Origin: Sphingomonas lacusdianchii | GTDB taxonomy: Bacteria; Pseudomonadota; Alphaproteobacteria; Sphingomonadales; Sphingomonadaceae | Assembly (NCBI RefSeq): GCF_022664395.1 | Contig: NZ_JAKRET010000009.1 | Span: 62,001 to 126,000 of the forward strand | Direction of reading: 5' to 3' | Length of the DNA stretch: 64,000 nucleotides | In this document: piece by piece, positions 18,099-28,056 of the stretch | Position numbering within the stretch: the stretch's first letter is position 1 | How the letters are laid out: each line of letters starts with the position of its first letter | Notes under the pieces: model-generated | Seen by the model: the letters and a program-made list of their open reading frames with translations, nothing else | What the model was told of the DNA's origin: nothing | The model's database searches: none | Made by a program: the position numbers and the translations under genes

Positions 18099-20136
18099 CC
18101 GATCGATCCGTGCGCTGCTCGGCATCGGCGGGCTGGCGATCGTCGCGGGGATGCTCGCCACGATCGGCGGCGTGCTGCCGGCGCGCGCCGATGCCGCCGA
18201 TGCGAAGACCAAACTCGCGCAGGCGTTGGCACAATATGAGGGTGGCCATTGGACGCAAGCGCGCGAAGCGGCGCAGGCGGCGACCGCTGCCGATCCGAAC
18301 TACGGTCTGGCGCAGGCGGTGCTGGCGCGCACCCATTTGGTGCTGGGCGAGGGGGGCGCGGCACAAGGGGCGATCGACCGCGCGATGGCGGCGGGCTTCG
18401 ATCCCGAACGGGTCCATCAGCTCCGCGCCCATGCCCGGCTGTTGCAGGGTGATGCGACCGGCGCGATCGCCGAAGCCGACAAGACCCCGGCGCGCTATCG
18501 CCCCTATGCCGACCGCATCCGGGCACAGGCGTTGGCGGCGGGTGGCGACGTCGCCGCCGGGCTGAACGCATTGGAAGGAATCGTCGCCCGCGCCCCGCAG
18601 GACGCGGCGACCTGGGTCGCGCTGGGGCAGATGCGGATGGGGGCCGGCGACATGGTCGGCGCGATCAACGCCGCAGCGGCGGCGGTGAAGGCGGCGCCAT
18701 CGTCTCCCGATGCGCTCCGGCTGCGCGCCGAAACGGTGCGCGCGCAATATGGGCTGGTCGCGGCGCTGCCGTGGTTCGAGGCGGCGTTGCAGCGCGATCC
18801 GTACGGTTACGACACGCTGATCGAATATGCGGCGACGCTCGGCGATGCCGGGCGCGCGGGTGCGATGCTGGACGCGGTGCGGCGGGCGATGGCGGTCCGG
18901 CCGGGCAGCGCACAGGGCTATTATCTGCAGGCGGTGCTCGCGGCGCGTGCGGGCGATTACGATACCGCGCGCAGCATTCTCGACAGGACCGGACGCGGCG
19001 TTGCCGGGGTGCCGGGGGCATTGCTGCTCGGCGCCTCGATCGATCTCGCGCAGGGCAATGCGGGGCAGGCGGCGGTCGCGCTACGCGAACTGGTCGCGCG
19101 GCAACCGACCAACGTCACCGCGCGCAAGCTGCTGGCGCTGGCGCTGCTGCAGGGCAACGCCGCACAGGACGCGCTCGACTATATCCGGCCGGCGGCGGCG
19201 CGGGGTGACGCGGACAGCTATACGTTGACGCTGGCGGCGCGCGCGATGGAGCGGCTGGGCGACCGGGCAGGGGCGGCGGCGATGCTCGACCGCGCCGCCT
19301 CGCCCGCCCGCGAACGATCAAGCGCGTTCGCGCCCGACGAGGATCTGGCGATGCTGGCCGAGGATGCACGGCTGACCCCGGGCGATCCGGCGGTGGCGGT
19401 GCCCTATATCCGCGCGCTGGCGGCTGCGGGCAACACCGCCGAAGCGGTCGCGGCGGCCCGGCGGGTCACGGCGGCCAATCCCGGCGCGCCGGCAGCGCAA
19501 CTGGTGCTCGGCGATGCGCTGTCCGCCGCCGGGCGGATGGGCGAGGCGGCCGATGCCTATGCCCGCGCTGCCGCGACCCGCTTCGACGAGGCGACGATGC
19601 TGCGACTGGTCGACGCGCGCGACCGCGCCGGGCAGCGCGCGCAGGCGAGCGCGGCGCTGTCGCTCTACCTTGCGCAGAACCCGACGAGCGTCGCCGCGCT
19701 GCGGCTCGCGGGGCAGTGGCAGGCGGCGGCCGGCGAAGACGCTGCCGCGATCGACACGCTCGAACGGCTGCGCGCGCTGGTCGGCGACCGCGATGCGGCG
19801 GTGCTGGCCGGACTCGCCAACGCCTATGCCGGTACCGGACAGCCGGGCATCGCGCAGGATTATGCCGCCGCCGCCTACCGCATCGCGCCGGCCAATCCGC
19901 TGGTCGCCGATGCGCTCGGCTGGGCATTGTTCGCGAACGACAATATCGGCGCGGCGATCCCGGTGATGGCGAAGGCGGTGCGGATCGCGCCCGCCCATGC
20001 CGGCATCCGCTGGCACATGGCGCAGATCGCCGCCGCCGCCGGGGACCGTCCGGCGGCCATCGCCAATGCCCGTGCGGCATTGGCGGACAAGGGCTTTGCC
20101 GATCGCGCCGCGGCGCAGGCGTTGATCGCGGGGTAG
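18082..20136 (+). CDS. Exported TPR-repeat protein of the PEP-CTERM locus
   Basis: This 684-residue protein starts with a hydrophobic export signal (LLGIGGLAIVAGMLATIGG). The rest is built from tetratricopeptide-like helical repeats with an Ala-rich consensus such as ARTHLVLGEGGAAQGAIDRA and NAYAGTGQPGIAQDYAAAAY. Its place behind prsK-prsR suggests an equivalent of the PEP-CTERM TPR protein (PrsT type). It is shorter than the roughly 900 residues of the classic form and has no clear lipobox. A role as a scaffold in polysaccharide secretion is inferred. The start lies inside the end of prsR, 17 bases of overlap. Confidence 0.82.
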   Translation: MTCSPDRSIRALLGIGGLAIVAGMLATIGGVLPARADAADAKTKLAQALAQYEGGHWTQAREAAQAATAADPNYGLAQAVLARTHLVLGEGGAAQGAIDRAMAAGFDPERVHQLRAHARLLQGDATGAIAEADKTPARYRPYADRIRAQALAAGGDVAAGLNALEGIVARAPQDAATWVALGQMRMGAGDMVGAINAAAAAVKAAPSSPDALRLRAETVRAQYGLVAALPWFEAALQRDPYGYDTLIEYAATLGDAGRAGAMLDAVRRAMAVRPGSAQGYYLQAVLAARAGDYDTARSILDRTGRGVAGVPGALLLGASIDLAQGNAGQAAVALRELVARQPTNVTARKLLALALLQGNAAQDALDYIRPAAARGDADSYTLTLAARAMERLGDRAGAAAMLDRAASPARERSSAFAPDEDLAMLAEDARLTPGDPAVAVPYIRALAAAGNTAEAVAAARRVTAANPGAPAAQLVLGDALSAAGRMGEAADAYARAAATRFDEATMLRLVDARDRAGQRAQASAALSLYLAQNPTSVAALRLAGQWQAAAGEDAAAIDTLERLRALVGDRDAAVLAGLANAYAGTGQPGIAQDYAAAAYRIAPANPLVADALGWALFANDNIGAAIPVMAKAVRIAPAHAGIRWHMAQIAAAAGDRPAAIANARAALADKGFADRAAAQALIAG

Positions 20137-20156
20137 CGGCTGGTTAGGGCGGCGGC

Positions 20157-20966
20157 ATGACCGATCCGCTCCTTCGCATCGCCGCCGCGCTCGAACGCCT
20201 GTCGCCACCGCCGCCGCCCGCCGCCGATCCGCTGGCGCATCCGGCCTATGGCTGGGACGGGGCGGTGCTGTCGGCCGCGCGCGGGTTCCGGCCGCTGCCG
20301 ATCGGGCGGCTGGTCGGTATCGATGCGCAACGCGACGCGCTGACCGCCAATCTGGCGCGGCTGGCGGCGGGGGCAGCGGCGCATGACGTGCTGCTCTGGG
20401 GCGCGCGCGGCTCCGGCAAGTCGGCGCTGGTCAAGGCGGCGGTGGGTCAGGTGCAGGCCGATGGCGGCAGGCTGGCACTGGTCGAGGCACCGGCGACCGC
20501 GCTCGCCAGACTGCCCGCGCTGTTCGCGCTGCTCTCATCGGTCGAACGGGCGTTCGTGGTGTTCGTCGACGATCTCGGCTTCGACACGCCCGCCGATGGC
20601 CGCGCGCTGCGATCGTTGCTGGAGGGCGGCGCGGAGGGTCGCCCGCCGAACGTACGGCTGATCGTCACCGCCAACCGCCGCCACCTCGTGCCCCGCGACC
20701 TCAAGGAACAGGACAGCGCCATCAACCCGCGTGACGGCATCGACGATGCGCTGGCGCTGGCCGACCGCTTCGGCCTGTCGCTCGGCTTCCATGTCGTCGA
20801 TCAGGATCATTATGTCGCGATCGTCGAGCGCTATTGCGCGGCATACGACCTGCCGTTCGATGCGCAGGCCGCGATCAACTGGGCCACGAAACGCGGCAGC
20901 CGCTCCGGGCGCGTGGCGTGGCAGTACGTAACCGAACTGGCCGGACAGCACGGCAAGGCCATCTAA
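20157..20966 (+). CDS. DUF815 family ATPase
   Basis: This 269-residue AAA-type ATPase belongs to the DUF815 group, whose role is unknown. Walker A is GARGSGKS at 82-89 and Walker B FVVFVDDLGF near 133. The family-typical sensor region VRLIVTANRRHLVPRDLKEQ and the C-terminal part (AAINWATKRGSRSGRVAWQ) are intact. A proline-rich N-terminus precedes the core. It starts 20 bases past the TPR gene, so it may be transcribed with that operon. It converges on uup across a strong hairpin. Confidence 0.9.
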   Translation: MTDPLLRIAAALERLSPPPPPAADPLAHPAYGWDGAVLSAARGFRPLPIGRLVGIDAQRDALTANLARLAAGAAAHDVLLWGARGSGKSALVKAAVGQVQADGGRLALVEAPATALARLPALFALLSSVERAFVVFVDDLGFDTPADGRALRSLLEGGAEGRPPNVRLIVTANRRHLVPRDLKEQDSAINPRDGIDDALALADRFGLSLGFHVVDQDHYVAIVERYCAAYDLPFDAQAAINWATKRGSRSGRVAWQYVTELAGQHGKAI

Positions 20967-20968
20967 TT

Positions 20969-20989
20969 CCTCCCCGCGCAGCGGGGAGG
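20969..20989. terminator. Bidirectional hairpin between the DUF815 gene and uup
   Basis: CCTCCCCGC pairs with GCGGGGAGG around GCA, exactly filling the gap between two convergent stop codons. It is a single-hairpin copy of the CCTCCCCG family and probably ends transcription from both sides. Confidence 0.65.
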
Positions 20990-20993
20990 AGCT

Positions 20994-22763
20994 TCAGGCC
21001 TCCGCCATCTCCGCCAGCGCCAGCCAACGCTCCTCCGCCGCATCCTTTTCGGCCCGCGCTTTGTCGATCTGCGCGGTCAGTGCTGCGAAGCGCTTCGGGT
21101 CCTTCGTATACAGCACCGGATCGGCCAGTAGCGCCTCGTCGCGTTCGATCGCCGCCTCCAGTTCCTCGATACGCTTGGGCAGCAGGTCGAGGTCGCGCTG
21201 GTCCTTGTAGCTCATCTTGGTCGATTTGGGCTTCGGCGCGGCCTCGACCGGCTTCGCGGCCTTGGCCTTCGCCACGGTCCGCTCGCGCCGTTTCGCGACC
21301 CAGTCGGCATAGCCGCCCGGCACGACATCGACATGGCCGCTGCCGTCCAGCCCCAGCGTCACCGTCACCGTCCGGTCGAGAAAGTCGCGGTCGTGGCTGA
21401 CGATCAGCACCGTGCCGGCATAATCCCCGATCACTTCCTGCAACAGATCGAGCGTTTCGAGGTCGAGATCGTTGGTCGGTTCGTCGAGCACCAGCAGGTT
21501 CGACGGCCGCGCAAATTCACGGGCGAGCAACAGCCGCGACCGCTCGCCCCCCGACAGCGTGCCGATCCGCGCCTCGGCGATCGACGGATCGAACAGGAAC
21601 TCCTTCAGATAGCCATGAACATGCTTCTTGGAGCCGTTGACCTCGATCCAGTCGCCGCCATCGGCCAGCACGTCGCGCACCCGCTTTTCAGGCGCCATCA
21701 GCTTGCGTTGCTGGTCGATGACGATGCCGTCCAGCGTCTGCGCGCGCATGATCTTGCCCGCATCCGGCTCCAGATCGCCGGTCAGCAGCCGCAGCAGCGT
21801 CGTCTTGCCCGCGCCATTGCCGCCGACGATGCCGATCCGGTCGCCGCGCCGCACCCGCAGCGAAAAGTCCTTGAGCACCGTGCGGTCGCCGAACGCCTTG
21901 GTCACATGCTCGGCGTCGATCACGACCTTGGTCTTGGTGTCGTCGGCCTCGACCTGGATCTTGGCGGTGCCCTGCGGCCCCTGCATCGCCGCCCGCTGCG
22001 CCCGCAATTCGTGCAGCTTTTCCAGCCGCCCCATATTGCGCTTGCGCCGCGCGGTGACGCCGCGATGGAGCCAATGCTCCTCGATCTTCAGCTTCGCGTC
22101 CAGCCGCTGCGCCGCACGCTCCTCTTCGGCGGCGGCCTGTTCCATCCACGCCTCGAACCCGCCGAAACCGATCTCCGCCCGGCGGATGCCGCCACGATCG
22201 AGCCACAGCGTCGATTTGGTCAGCCGCGTCAGGAAGGTCCGGTCGTGGCTGATGACGATGAACGCGCCGTTGAAGCGGTTCAGCCACTCCTCCAGCCATT
22301 CGATCGCCGACAGGTCGAGATGGTTGGTCGGTTCGTCGAGCAGTAGCACGTCGGGATTTTCCGCCAGCGCGCGCGCGATCGCCGCCCGCCGCCGCTCGCC
22401 GCCCGAGGCCGTGGCGGCTTCGCGGTTCAGGTCGATGCCCAGCTGATCGGCGATGGCGTCGACCTCGTGCTCGGCGGGCGCACGCGGTCCGCGCAGCGCG
22501 AAGTCGCGCAGCGTCGCATAGCCGTCGACCTGCGGGTCCTGTTCCAGCAGCACGACATGCGTGCCCGGCACGATCGTCCGCCGCCCTTCATCGGCATCGA
22601 TCGACCCGGCGATCAGCTTCAGCAGCGTCGTCTTGCCAGCACCATTGCGCCCGATCAGCGCCAGCCGGTCCCGCTGCCCGACATGGATGTCGAGTCCGCG
22701 AAACAGCCAGCCATTGCCCTGGATCAATCCAAGGCCCTCATAGGACAATATCGGTGCAGCCAT
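20994..22763 (-). CDS. uup: ABC-F family ATPase Uup
   Basis: This is a soluble protein with two ATP-binding cassettes. Such proteins act on the ribosome or on branched DNA intermediates rather than in transport. The two Walker A motifs are GRNGAGKTT (near 37) and GGNGAGKTT (near 318). The signatures are ASGGERRRAAIA and LSGGERSRLLLA, each followed by DEPTNHLDL or DEPTNDLDL. A linker rich in charge joins the cassettes. A C-terminal coiled-coil (LPKRIEELEAAIERDEALL) marks it as Uup rather than EttA. The length is 589 residues. Confidence 0.93.
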   Translation of the reverse strand: MAAPILSYEGLGLIQGNGWLFRGLDIHVGQRDRLALIGRNGAGKTTLLKLIAGSIDADEGRRTIVPGTHVVLLEQDPQVDGYATLRDFALRGPRAPAEHEVDAIADQLGIDLNREAATASGGERRRAAIARALAENPDVLLLDEPTNHLDLSAIEWLEEWLNRFNGAFIVISHDRTFLTRLTKSTLWLDRGGIRRAEIGFGGFEAWMEQAAAEEERAAQRLDAKLKIEEHWLHRGVTARRKRNMGRLEKLHELRAQRAAMQGPQGTAKIQVEADDTKTKVVIDAEHVTKAFGDRTVLKDFSLRVRRGDRIGIVGGNGAGKTTLLRLLTGDLEPDAGKIMRAQTLDGIVIDQQRKLMAPEKRVRDVLADGGDWIEVNGSKKHVHGYLKEFLFDPSIAEARIGTLSGGERSRLLLAREFARPSNLLVLDEPTNDLDLETLDLLQEVIGDYAGTVLIVSHDRDFLDRTVTVTLGLDGSGHVDVVPGGYADWVAKRRERTVAKAKAAKPVEAAPKPKSTKMSYKDQRDLDLLPKRIEELEAAIERDEALLADPVLYTKDPKRFAALTAQIDKARAEKDAAEERWLALAEMAEA

Positions 22764-22849
22764 GTGTGGCAGGTAAGCCGCAGTCGCGAACGAAGCAAGT
22801 TACGCCAGCCTGTCTGCCCTATTCACGGGGTGTTCAAGGCCCTGCCCCT

Positions 22850-23164
22850 ATGCCACGCCCTATGTCGATGGTCGTTCGGTTCCTCGTTCCGGGATTGCTG
22901 GCGGTATCGGGGGTCGCGCAGGCGATGCCCGATCAGTTGCTGCGCGATCATCAGGCGGCCCGGACCGCGCGGGCGGAAGGCAGGATCCTGCCGCTGCGCG
23001 AGATCGAGCGCCGCGTCGTTCCGCAGGTTCGCGGCGCGCAGTATCTCGGCTTCGACTATGATCCCGATCGCGGGATTTACACGCTCAAATTCCTGCGCGA
23101 TGGGGCGGTGATCTGGGTCGATGTCGATGCCCGTACCGGCCAGGTCACCGGCCGCAGTCGTTAA
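22850..23164 (+). CDS. PepSY-domain protein, exported
   Basis: This is a small periplasmic protein of about 104 residues. A signal peptide (MVVRFLVPGLLAVSGVAQA) is followed by one PepSY domain (LPLREIERRVVPQVRGAQYL, then YTLKFLRDGAVIWVDVDART). PepSY proteins often sit beside two-component systems and may inhibit or sense proteolysis. Here the response regulator gene begins 21 bases downstream, so it is probably the first gene of that operon. The start could also be the ATG at 22862 or 22868; none has a clear ribosome site. Confidence 0.85.
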   Translation: MPRPMSMVVRFLVPGLLAVSGVAQAMPDQLLRDHQAARTARAEGRILPLREIERRVVPQVRGAQYLGFDYDPDRGIYTLKFLRDGAVIWVDVDARTGQVTGRSR

Positions 23165-23185
23165 GCAACTAGGGGAGAACAGCCG

Positions 23186-23875
23186 ATGCGCGTCCTGATC
23201 GTCGAGGACGAACCCAATCTCGGCCGCCAGCTGCGTGCCACGCTGGAGGGTGCGGGCTATGCCGTCGACCTCGCCACCGATGGCGAGGAGGGGCATTTTC
23301 TCGGGTCGACCGAAACCTATGATGCGATCATCCTCGACCTCGGCCTGCCCGAGATCGACGGGCTGACCGTGCTCGACCGCTGGCGCAAGGAAGGGCGCAG
23401 CGCCCCGGTGCTGGTGCTGACCGCGCGCGACAGCTGGTCGGACAAGGTAGCGGGGCTGGATGCCGGCGCCGACGACTATGTCGCCAAGCCGTTCCAGACC
23501 GAGGAACTGATCGCCCGCCTTCGCGCGCTGATCCGTCGTGCCTCGGGCAATGCCTCGGCCGAACTGACCGCGGGCGACATCCGCCTCGACACGCGTTCGG
23601 GCAAGGTCACGCGCGCCGGCGAGCCGGTGAAGCTGACCGCGCAGGAATATAAGCTGCTGAGCTACCTGCTGCATCACAAGGGCAAGGTGGTAAGCCGCAC
23701 CGAGCTGATCGAACATATCTACGATCAGGATTTCGACCGCGATTCGAACACGATCGAAGTGTTCGTGACGCGCATCCGCAAGAAGCTGAGCGCCGACGTC
23801 ATCACGACGATCCGGGGCTTGGGCTACAGCCTCGACGAACCGGGCGCGCCGAAGCCGGCGGGCGCCGAGGACTGA
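23186..23875 (+). CDS. OmpR-family response regulator (PhoP/QseB-like)
   Basis: The 229-residue regulator has a receiver domain with acidic pocket (VEDEP) and phosphorylation site D51 (IILDLGLPEIDG). The conserved lysine is in YVAKPF. The C-terminal winged-helix domain (LTAQEYKLLSYLLHHKGKVV, then VFVTRIRKKL) binds DNA. AGGGGAG sits upstream at good spacing. It is cotranscribed with the PepSY gene and the kinase, which starts seven bases after its stop. The stimulus is not visible; PhoP/PhoQ-like systems sense divalent cations or envelope stress. Confidence 0.93.
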   Translation: MRVLIVEDEPNLGRQLRATLEGAGYAVDLATDGEEGHFLGSTETYDAIILDLGLPEIDGLTVLDRWRKEGRSAPVLVLTARDSWSDKVAGLDAGADDYVAKPFQTEELIARLRALIRRASGNASAELTAGDIRLDTRSGKVTRAGEPVKLTAQEYKLLSYLLHHKGKVVSRTELIEHIYDQDFDRDSNTIEVFVTRIRKKLSADVITTIRGLGYSLDEPGAPKPAGAED

Positions 23876-23882
23876 GCACAAC

Positions 23883-25268
23883 ATGGCGACCGGCGCCGAC
23901 CCTGCCCCCCGCGCGCCGGCGCCGCGGCCCTATGTCCGGGTGACGGGGTCGCTGTCGCGGCGGATGATCGTCGTCGCGGCGTTGTGGATCATGCTGCTGC
24001 TGGCCGGCGGCGGCTTCGCGCTCGACCGTGTGCTGGTGTCGGCGGTGACGCGCAACACCGATGACGGGCTCGAATATCTGCTCAACTCGCTGATCGTCTC
24101 GGCGGAGATCGATTCGACCGGCGAGGTGACGTTCAACCGCCAGCTGTCCGACCAGCGGTTCCTCGAACCCTATTCGGGGCTGTACTGGCAGGTGAGCGGC
24201 CCGGGGCACGAAACCTGGCCGTCCCGTTCGCTCTGGGACCGCAAGCTGCCGGTCGATCGCAGTCATCGCTATACCGATATTCGCGTCTATGACGCCAAAC
24301 CCTTTCCCGAACAGAAGCTGCGCATCGTCGAGCGCGACTTGACGCTGCCGGGATCGTCGACCGTCTGGCGGTTCCAGGTCGCCGAATCGCGCGACGTGCT
24401 CGATGGGCTGATCGCCGCGCTGCGCAAGACGCTGGTGCGCTCGTTTGCGCTGCTCGGGCTGGGGCTAATCGTCATGGCGACGCTCCAGACCTGGTACGGC
24501 CTGCTGCCCTTGCGCGCGGTGCGCGATGCGATCGCGCGGCTGCGCGCCGGGCAGTCGGCGCGGGTCGAGGGATCGATGCCCGCCGAAGTCGCGCCGTTGG
24601 TCGAGGAACTCAACGCGCTGGTCGAACATAACGACCGGCAGGCGGAGGAGGCGCGGCGTCATGCCGGCAACCTCGCCCATGCGCTCAAGACCCCGCTGAC
24701 CGTCATCATGAATGCCGCCGCTGCCGGGCAGGACGATCTGGCCGACACCGTCATCCGCGAGGCGCGGACGATGCGGCGGCAGGTCGACCACCATCTCGCT
24801 CGCGCCCGCGCGGTCGGGCGGCGCGGATCGGCGCACAGCCGCGCGGAGGTCTGGACCTCGGTCGAGGCAGTCGAGCGTGCCGTCGCCCGCCTCTATCCCA
24901 ATGTCCGCATCGATATCGACGGGCAGAAGGATCTGGTCGCGCGGATCGAGCGGCAGGACCTCGACGAAATTCTCGGCAATCTGGTCGAGAACGCCGCCAA
25001 ATATGGCGGGGGCAGCGTATTCGTGACGGTGCGCGCCGATGCCGGCTTCGTCGAACTGCTGGTCGAGGATGACGGGCGCGGCATCCCGGAGGCCGACCGG
25101 CTGCGCATCTTCGATCGTGGCGTGCGACTTGATTCGGGCAAGCCCGGCACCGGCCTCGGCCTCGCCATCGTCCGCGATGTCGCGGAGATTTACGAGGGCA
25201 CCGCCTCACTTGAGGAAAGTGAGGACCTCGGCGGATTGCTGGTCAGGTTGCGGCTGCCGGCTGCCTGA
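23883..25268 (+). CDS. Membrane sensor histidine kinase (PhoQ-like)
   Basis: This 461-residue kinase has an N-terminal membrane segment ([20 protein letters not shown]) and a periplasmic domain to about residue 180. A second membrane segment follows ([18 protein letters not shown]), then a HAMP-like linker. The phosphorylated histidine is H266 in [16 protein letters not shown]. The ATP-binding motifs are [20 protein letters not shown] and [16 protein letters not shown]. It pairs with the regulator just upstream. Its last 79 bases overlap the end of the convergent oxidoreductase gene. Confidence 0.93.
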   Translation: MATGADPAPRAPAPRPYVRVTGSLSRRMIVVAALWIMLLLAGGGFALDRVLVSAVTRNTDDGLEYLLNSLIVSAEIDSTGEVTFNRQLSDQRFLEPYSGLYWQVSGPGHETWPSRSLWDRKLPVDRSHRYTDIRVYDAKPFPEQKLRIVERDLTLPGSSTVWRFQVAESRDVLDGLIAALRKTLVRSFALLGLGLIVMATLQTWYGLLPLRAVRDAIARLRAGQSARVEGSMPAEVAPLVEELNALVEHNDRQAEEARRHAGNLAHALKTPLTVIMNAAAAGQDDLADTVIREARTMRRQVDHHLARARAVGRRGSAHSRAEVWTSVEAVERAVARLYPNVRIDIDGQKDLVARIERQDLDEILGNLVENAAKYGGGSVFVTVRADAGFVELLVEDDGRGIPEADRLRIFDRGVRLDSGKPGTGLGLAIVRDVAEIYEGTASLEESEDLGGLLVRLRLPAA

Positions 25269-26251
25269 AGGTCGCGCATCGCCTCCGACGCGATCGTCAC
25301 GCTGCGCTTGCGCGCCTCCGGATCGAACATCGCGCCGGTGATGATGACCTCATCGACCTGGGTGCGATCGATGAACTTGGCCAGCCCCGCGCGTACCGTC
25401 TCCGGCCCCCCGATCGCCGAACATTCGAGGACATGGTCGAGGATCGCATTGCCCTTCGCACCGATCCGCTCGCGATAGCCGTCGACCGGCGGGGGCAGCT
25501 CGATCGGCTGGCCGGTACGGATCGCGACGAACATCTGTTCGGTCGAACTGGCGAGCAGCCGGGCCTCCGTATCGGTATCGGCGGCCAGCACGTTGAACGC
25601 CGCCGCTGCATAAGGTTTGTCGAGCACCGCCGACGGCCGGAAGTTGCGCCGATACGCCTCCAGCGCCTGATCGAGCGCCGCCGGCGCGAAGTGCGAGGCG
25701 AAGGCATAGGGCAAGCCGAGCATCGCCGCGAGCTGTGCGCCGAACAGCGACGACCCGAGGATCCACAAATCGACCTTTGCCCCGGCCCCCGGCACCGCGC
25801 GAATGCCGCCGCGCGCATCATCGGCGAAGTAACGCTGCAGCTCGACCACGTCCTGCGGAAAGGCGTTGGGATCGCTATCCAAAGTCCGGCGCAGCGCGCG
25901 GGCGACGATCTGGTCCGATCCCGGTGCGCGACCCAAACCGAGGTCGATCCGCCCCGGATACAGCGCGTCGAGCGTACCGAACTGTTCGGCGATGGTCAGC
26001 GGCGCATGGTTGGGCAGCATGATCCCGCCCGCACCGACGCGGATCGCCTTGGTCGCGGCGGCGATATGCCCGATCACCACCGCCGTCGCCGCGCTGGCGA
26101 TACCGGGCATGCCGTGATGTTCCGCCACCCAGTAGCGATGATAGCCAAGGGCTTCGGCATGGGTGGCAAGGTCGGCAGCGGCGGCCAGCGCTTCGCCGGG
26201 GGTGCCCCCCTGACGGACGGGGACGAGGTCGAGCATCGAATAGCGGGTCAT
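25190..26251 (-). CDS. LLM-class flavin-dependent oxidoreductase (luciferase-like)
   Basis: This 353-residue protein belongs to the MsnO8-type bacterial luciferase-like monooxygenases that use reduced flavin. Family features include [54 protein letters not shown] and [13 protein letters not shown]. The substrate cannot be told. The last 20 or so residues (rich in Ser and Pro) go beyond the usual end and are read from sequence antisense to the kinase gene's 3' end. The ATG at 26251 was chosen because MTRYSMLDL fits the family start. Confidence 0.9.
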   Translation of the reverse strand: MTRYSMLDLVPVRQGGTPGEALAAAADLATHAEALGYHRYWVAEHHGMPGIASAATAVVIGHIAAATKAIRVGAGGIMLPNHAPLTIAEQFGTLDALYPGRIDLGLGRAPGSDQIVARALRRTLDSDPNAFPQDVVELQRYFADDARGGIRAVPGAGAKVDLWILGSSLFGAQLAAMLGLPYAFASHFAPAALDQALEAYRRNFRPSAVLDKPYAAAAFNVLAADTDTEARLLASSTEQMFVAIRTGQPIELPPPVDGYRERIGAKGNAILDHVLECSAIGGPETVRAGLAKFIDRTQVDEVIITGAMFDPEARKRSVTIASEAMRDLQAAGSRNLTSNPPRSSLSSSEAVPS

Positions 26252-26317
26252 GGCAAGGAGATGGGGCGTCGGTTGCCGATTGCTACCCAACTCCGCATTG
26301 CCCGGCCCCAAGCAAAG

Positions 26318-27100
26318 CTACAGCAGCAACTCGCCCCGCATCACGGTGACGCACTGCCCGCCCAATATAGCACGATCCCCGGCCAGCCTACAGGTCAGTT
26401 GCCCGCCCCGTGCGCTCGCCTGATAGGCGGTGAAGCGCTCGCGTCCCAGCCGTTCGGCCCAGAACGGGGCGAGCGCAGCATGCGCCGATCCGGTCACCGG
26501 GTCCTCATCGACGCCCCATGCGGGCACGAACACCCGGCTGACGATATCGGCGACATCGCCGGGCGCGGTGACGATCGCCATTACCTCGCACGCCGACAGC
26601 GCCGCCATGTCCGGCGCACAGGCGCGCACCGCCGCCGCGTCGGAGAGCAGGATAATGCTGGTCTGCTGCGCGCCGGAAACGCTGGCGAACACCTCGCCGT
26701 CGCACCCCAGCGCCGCCAGCAACGCCGCGTCCGGCGCAGGCGCGACGCGCGTCACCGGCAGGTCGAGCGTATAGCCATCGCCGTTGCGCCGGACGGTCAG
26801 CACCCCGGCCTTGCGCGTGGCGAAGCGGACCGCGTCTCGGTCACCCAACACGACATGCCCGCTCGCCAGCGTGGCATGGCCGCACATCGCGACCTCGACG
26901 GTCGGGGTGAACCAGCGCAGTTCATAGTCTGCCGCGCCGTCCATCGGCACGAGGAACGCCGTTTCCGACCGATTATGTTCGCGCGCGATCGACTGGAGCA
27001 GCGCATCGTCGGGCCATGCGTCGAGCAGCATCACCGCCGCCGGATTGCCCGCGAACGGCCGGTCGGCGAACGCGTCGACGACCGTGAACGGCATTGCCAT
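26318..27100 (-). CDS. PhzF-family isomerase-like protein
   Basis: PhzF-like proteins share the diaminopimelate-epimerase fold. The substrate is known only for phenazine-pathway members. This 260-residue version has the start PFTVVDAFADRPFAGNPAAV, the acid residue in HNRSETAFLVP, CGHATLASGHV and the C-terminal DPVTGSAHAALAPFW. The ATG at 27100 overlaps the transporter stop (TGATG), giving translational coupling; the ATG at 27094 is an alternative. It is the third gene of the pdxH operon. Phenazine synthesis itself is not indicated. Confidence 0.9.
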   Translation of the reverse strand: MAMPFTVVDAFADRPFAGNPAAVMLLDAWPDDALLQSIAREHNRSETAFLVPMDGAADYELRWFTPTVEVAMCGHATLASGHVVLGDRDAVRFATRKAGVLTVRRNGDGYTLDLPVTRVAPAPDAALLAALGCDGEVFASVSGAQQTSIILLSDAAAVRACAPDMAALSACEVMAIVTAPGDVADIVSRVFVPAWGVDEDPVTGSAHAALAPFWAERLGRERFTAYQASARGGQLTCRLAGDRAILGGQCVTVMRGELLL

Positions 27101-28056
27101 CAATAACTGCCCACGCGCTTGCCGAACCAGTGCGGGGTCACGTCCGCCTCGACCAGCGGGTTGTCGGTGTCGACATGGCCTTCGGGATCGAGATGTATAA
27201 GTACCTCCACCTTGGGAAAGGCGCGGCGGAGCGCGTGTTCGACATTCTCGACCACGTCATGCGCATCGGCGACGGTCATGTCGCGCGCGACCTCCATATG
27301 GAATTGCGCGAAGTCGTGGCTGCCCGAGCGGCGCGTGCGGAAGTCGTGGATGCCGCGCAACCCGTCCTGCCGGGCGGCGACCTCGAGGAACGCGCGGCGC
27401 TCCTCCTCCGGCCATTCCTTGTCCATCAACTGGTCGATCGCCTGGCTCGACGCCTGGAACGCACCCCAGCCCAGCCACAGCGCGATCAAAATGCCCATCA
27501 CCGGATCGGCGCCGCGAATGTGGAATACCTGGTCGAGCACCATCGCGACGATCACCGCGAGGTTGAGCAACAGGTCGGACTGGTAATGGACATTGTCGGC
27601 GCGGATCGCGACCGATCCGGTGCGGTTGATGATCGATTTCTGGTAGGCAAGCAGCGCAAAGGTCGCGATCATCGCGATCACCGACACGCCGATGCCGAAT
27701 TCGACGTCCTGCGTCTCGCCCGGCGCGCCGAAGGCGGCGATGGCTCGCCATGCGATGCCCGCTGCGGAGGCGGTGATGAGCATCACCTGAAACAGCGCCG
27801 CCAGCGCCTCCGCCTTGCCATGGCCGAAGCGATGGTCATGGTCGGCCGGCGTCGCGGCGAGGCGCACGCCGTACAGCGTCACGAGGCTGGCGAGCAGGTC
27901 GAGCGCGGTGTCGGCAAGGCTGCCCAGCATCGCCACCGACCCGGTATGCCATGCCGCGAACCCCTTCAGTCCCAGCAGGAACAGCGCCATCGTCACCGAC
28001 GCGATGGCGGCGCGGGTGGCGAGCGGGATCACCCGCTTGCGTTCAATCTCGGTCAT
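27100..28056 (-). CDS. Cation diffusion facilitator (FieF-like) metal exporter
   Basis: This 318-residue inner-membrane protein should export divalent metals such as Zn or Fe in exchange for protons. Six membrane segments are expected, with metal ligands in SLADTALDLLAS (segment 2) and DNVHYQSDLL (segment 5). The HDHRFGHGKAEALAAL loop is typical of the family. The cytoplasmic C-terminal domain (HDFAQFHMEVARDMTVADAH) has the histidines that bind metal at the dimer interface. The start overlaps the pdxH stop by four bases. Confidence 0.94.
   Translation of the reverse strand: MTEIERKRVIPLATRAAIASVTMALFLLGLKGFAAWHTGSVAMLGSLADTALDLLASLVTLYGVRLAATPADHDHRFGHGKAEALAALFQVMLITASAAGIAWRAIAAFGAPGETQDVEFGIGVSVIAMIATFALLAYQKSIINRTGSVAIRADNVHYQSDLLLNLAVIVAMVLDQVFHIRGADPVMGILIALWLGWGAFQASSQAIDQLMDKEWPEEERRAFLEVAARQDGLRGIHDFRTRRSGSHDFAQFHMEVARDMTVADAHDVVENVEHALRRAFPKVEVLIHLDPEGHVDTDNPLVEADVTPHWFGKRVGSY

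Noticed and set aside
25433..27106. Plus-strand frame of 557 codons opposite the oxidoreductase and phzF genes
   Set aside because: It spans two conserved minus-strand genes and their gap and has no recognisable domain.
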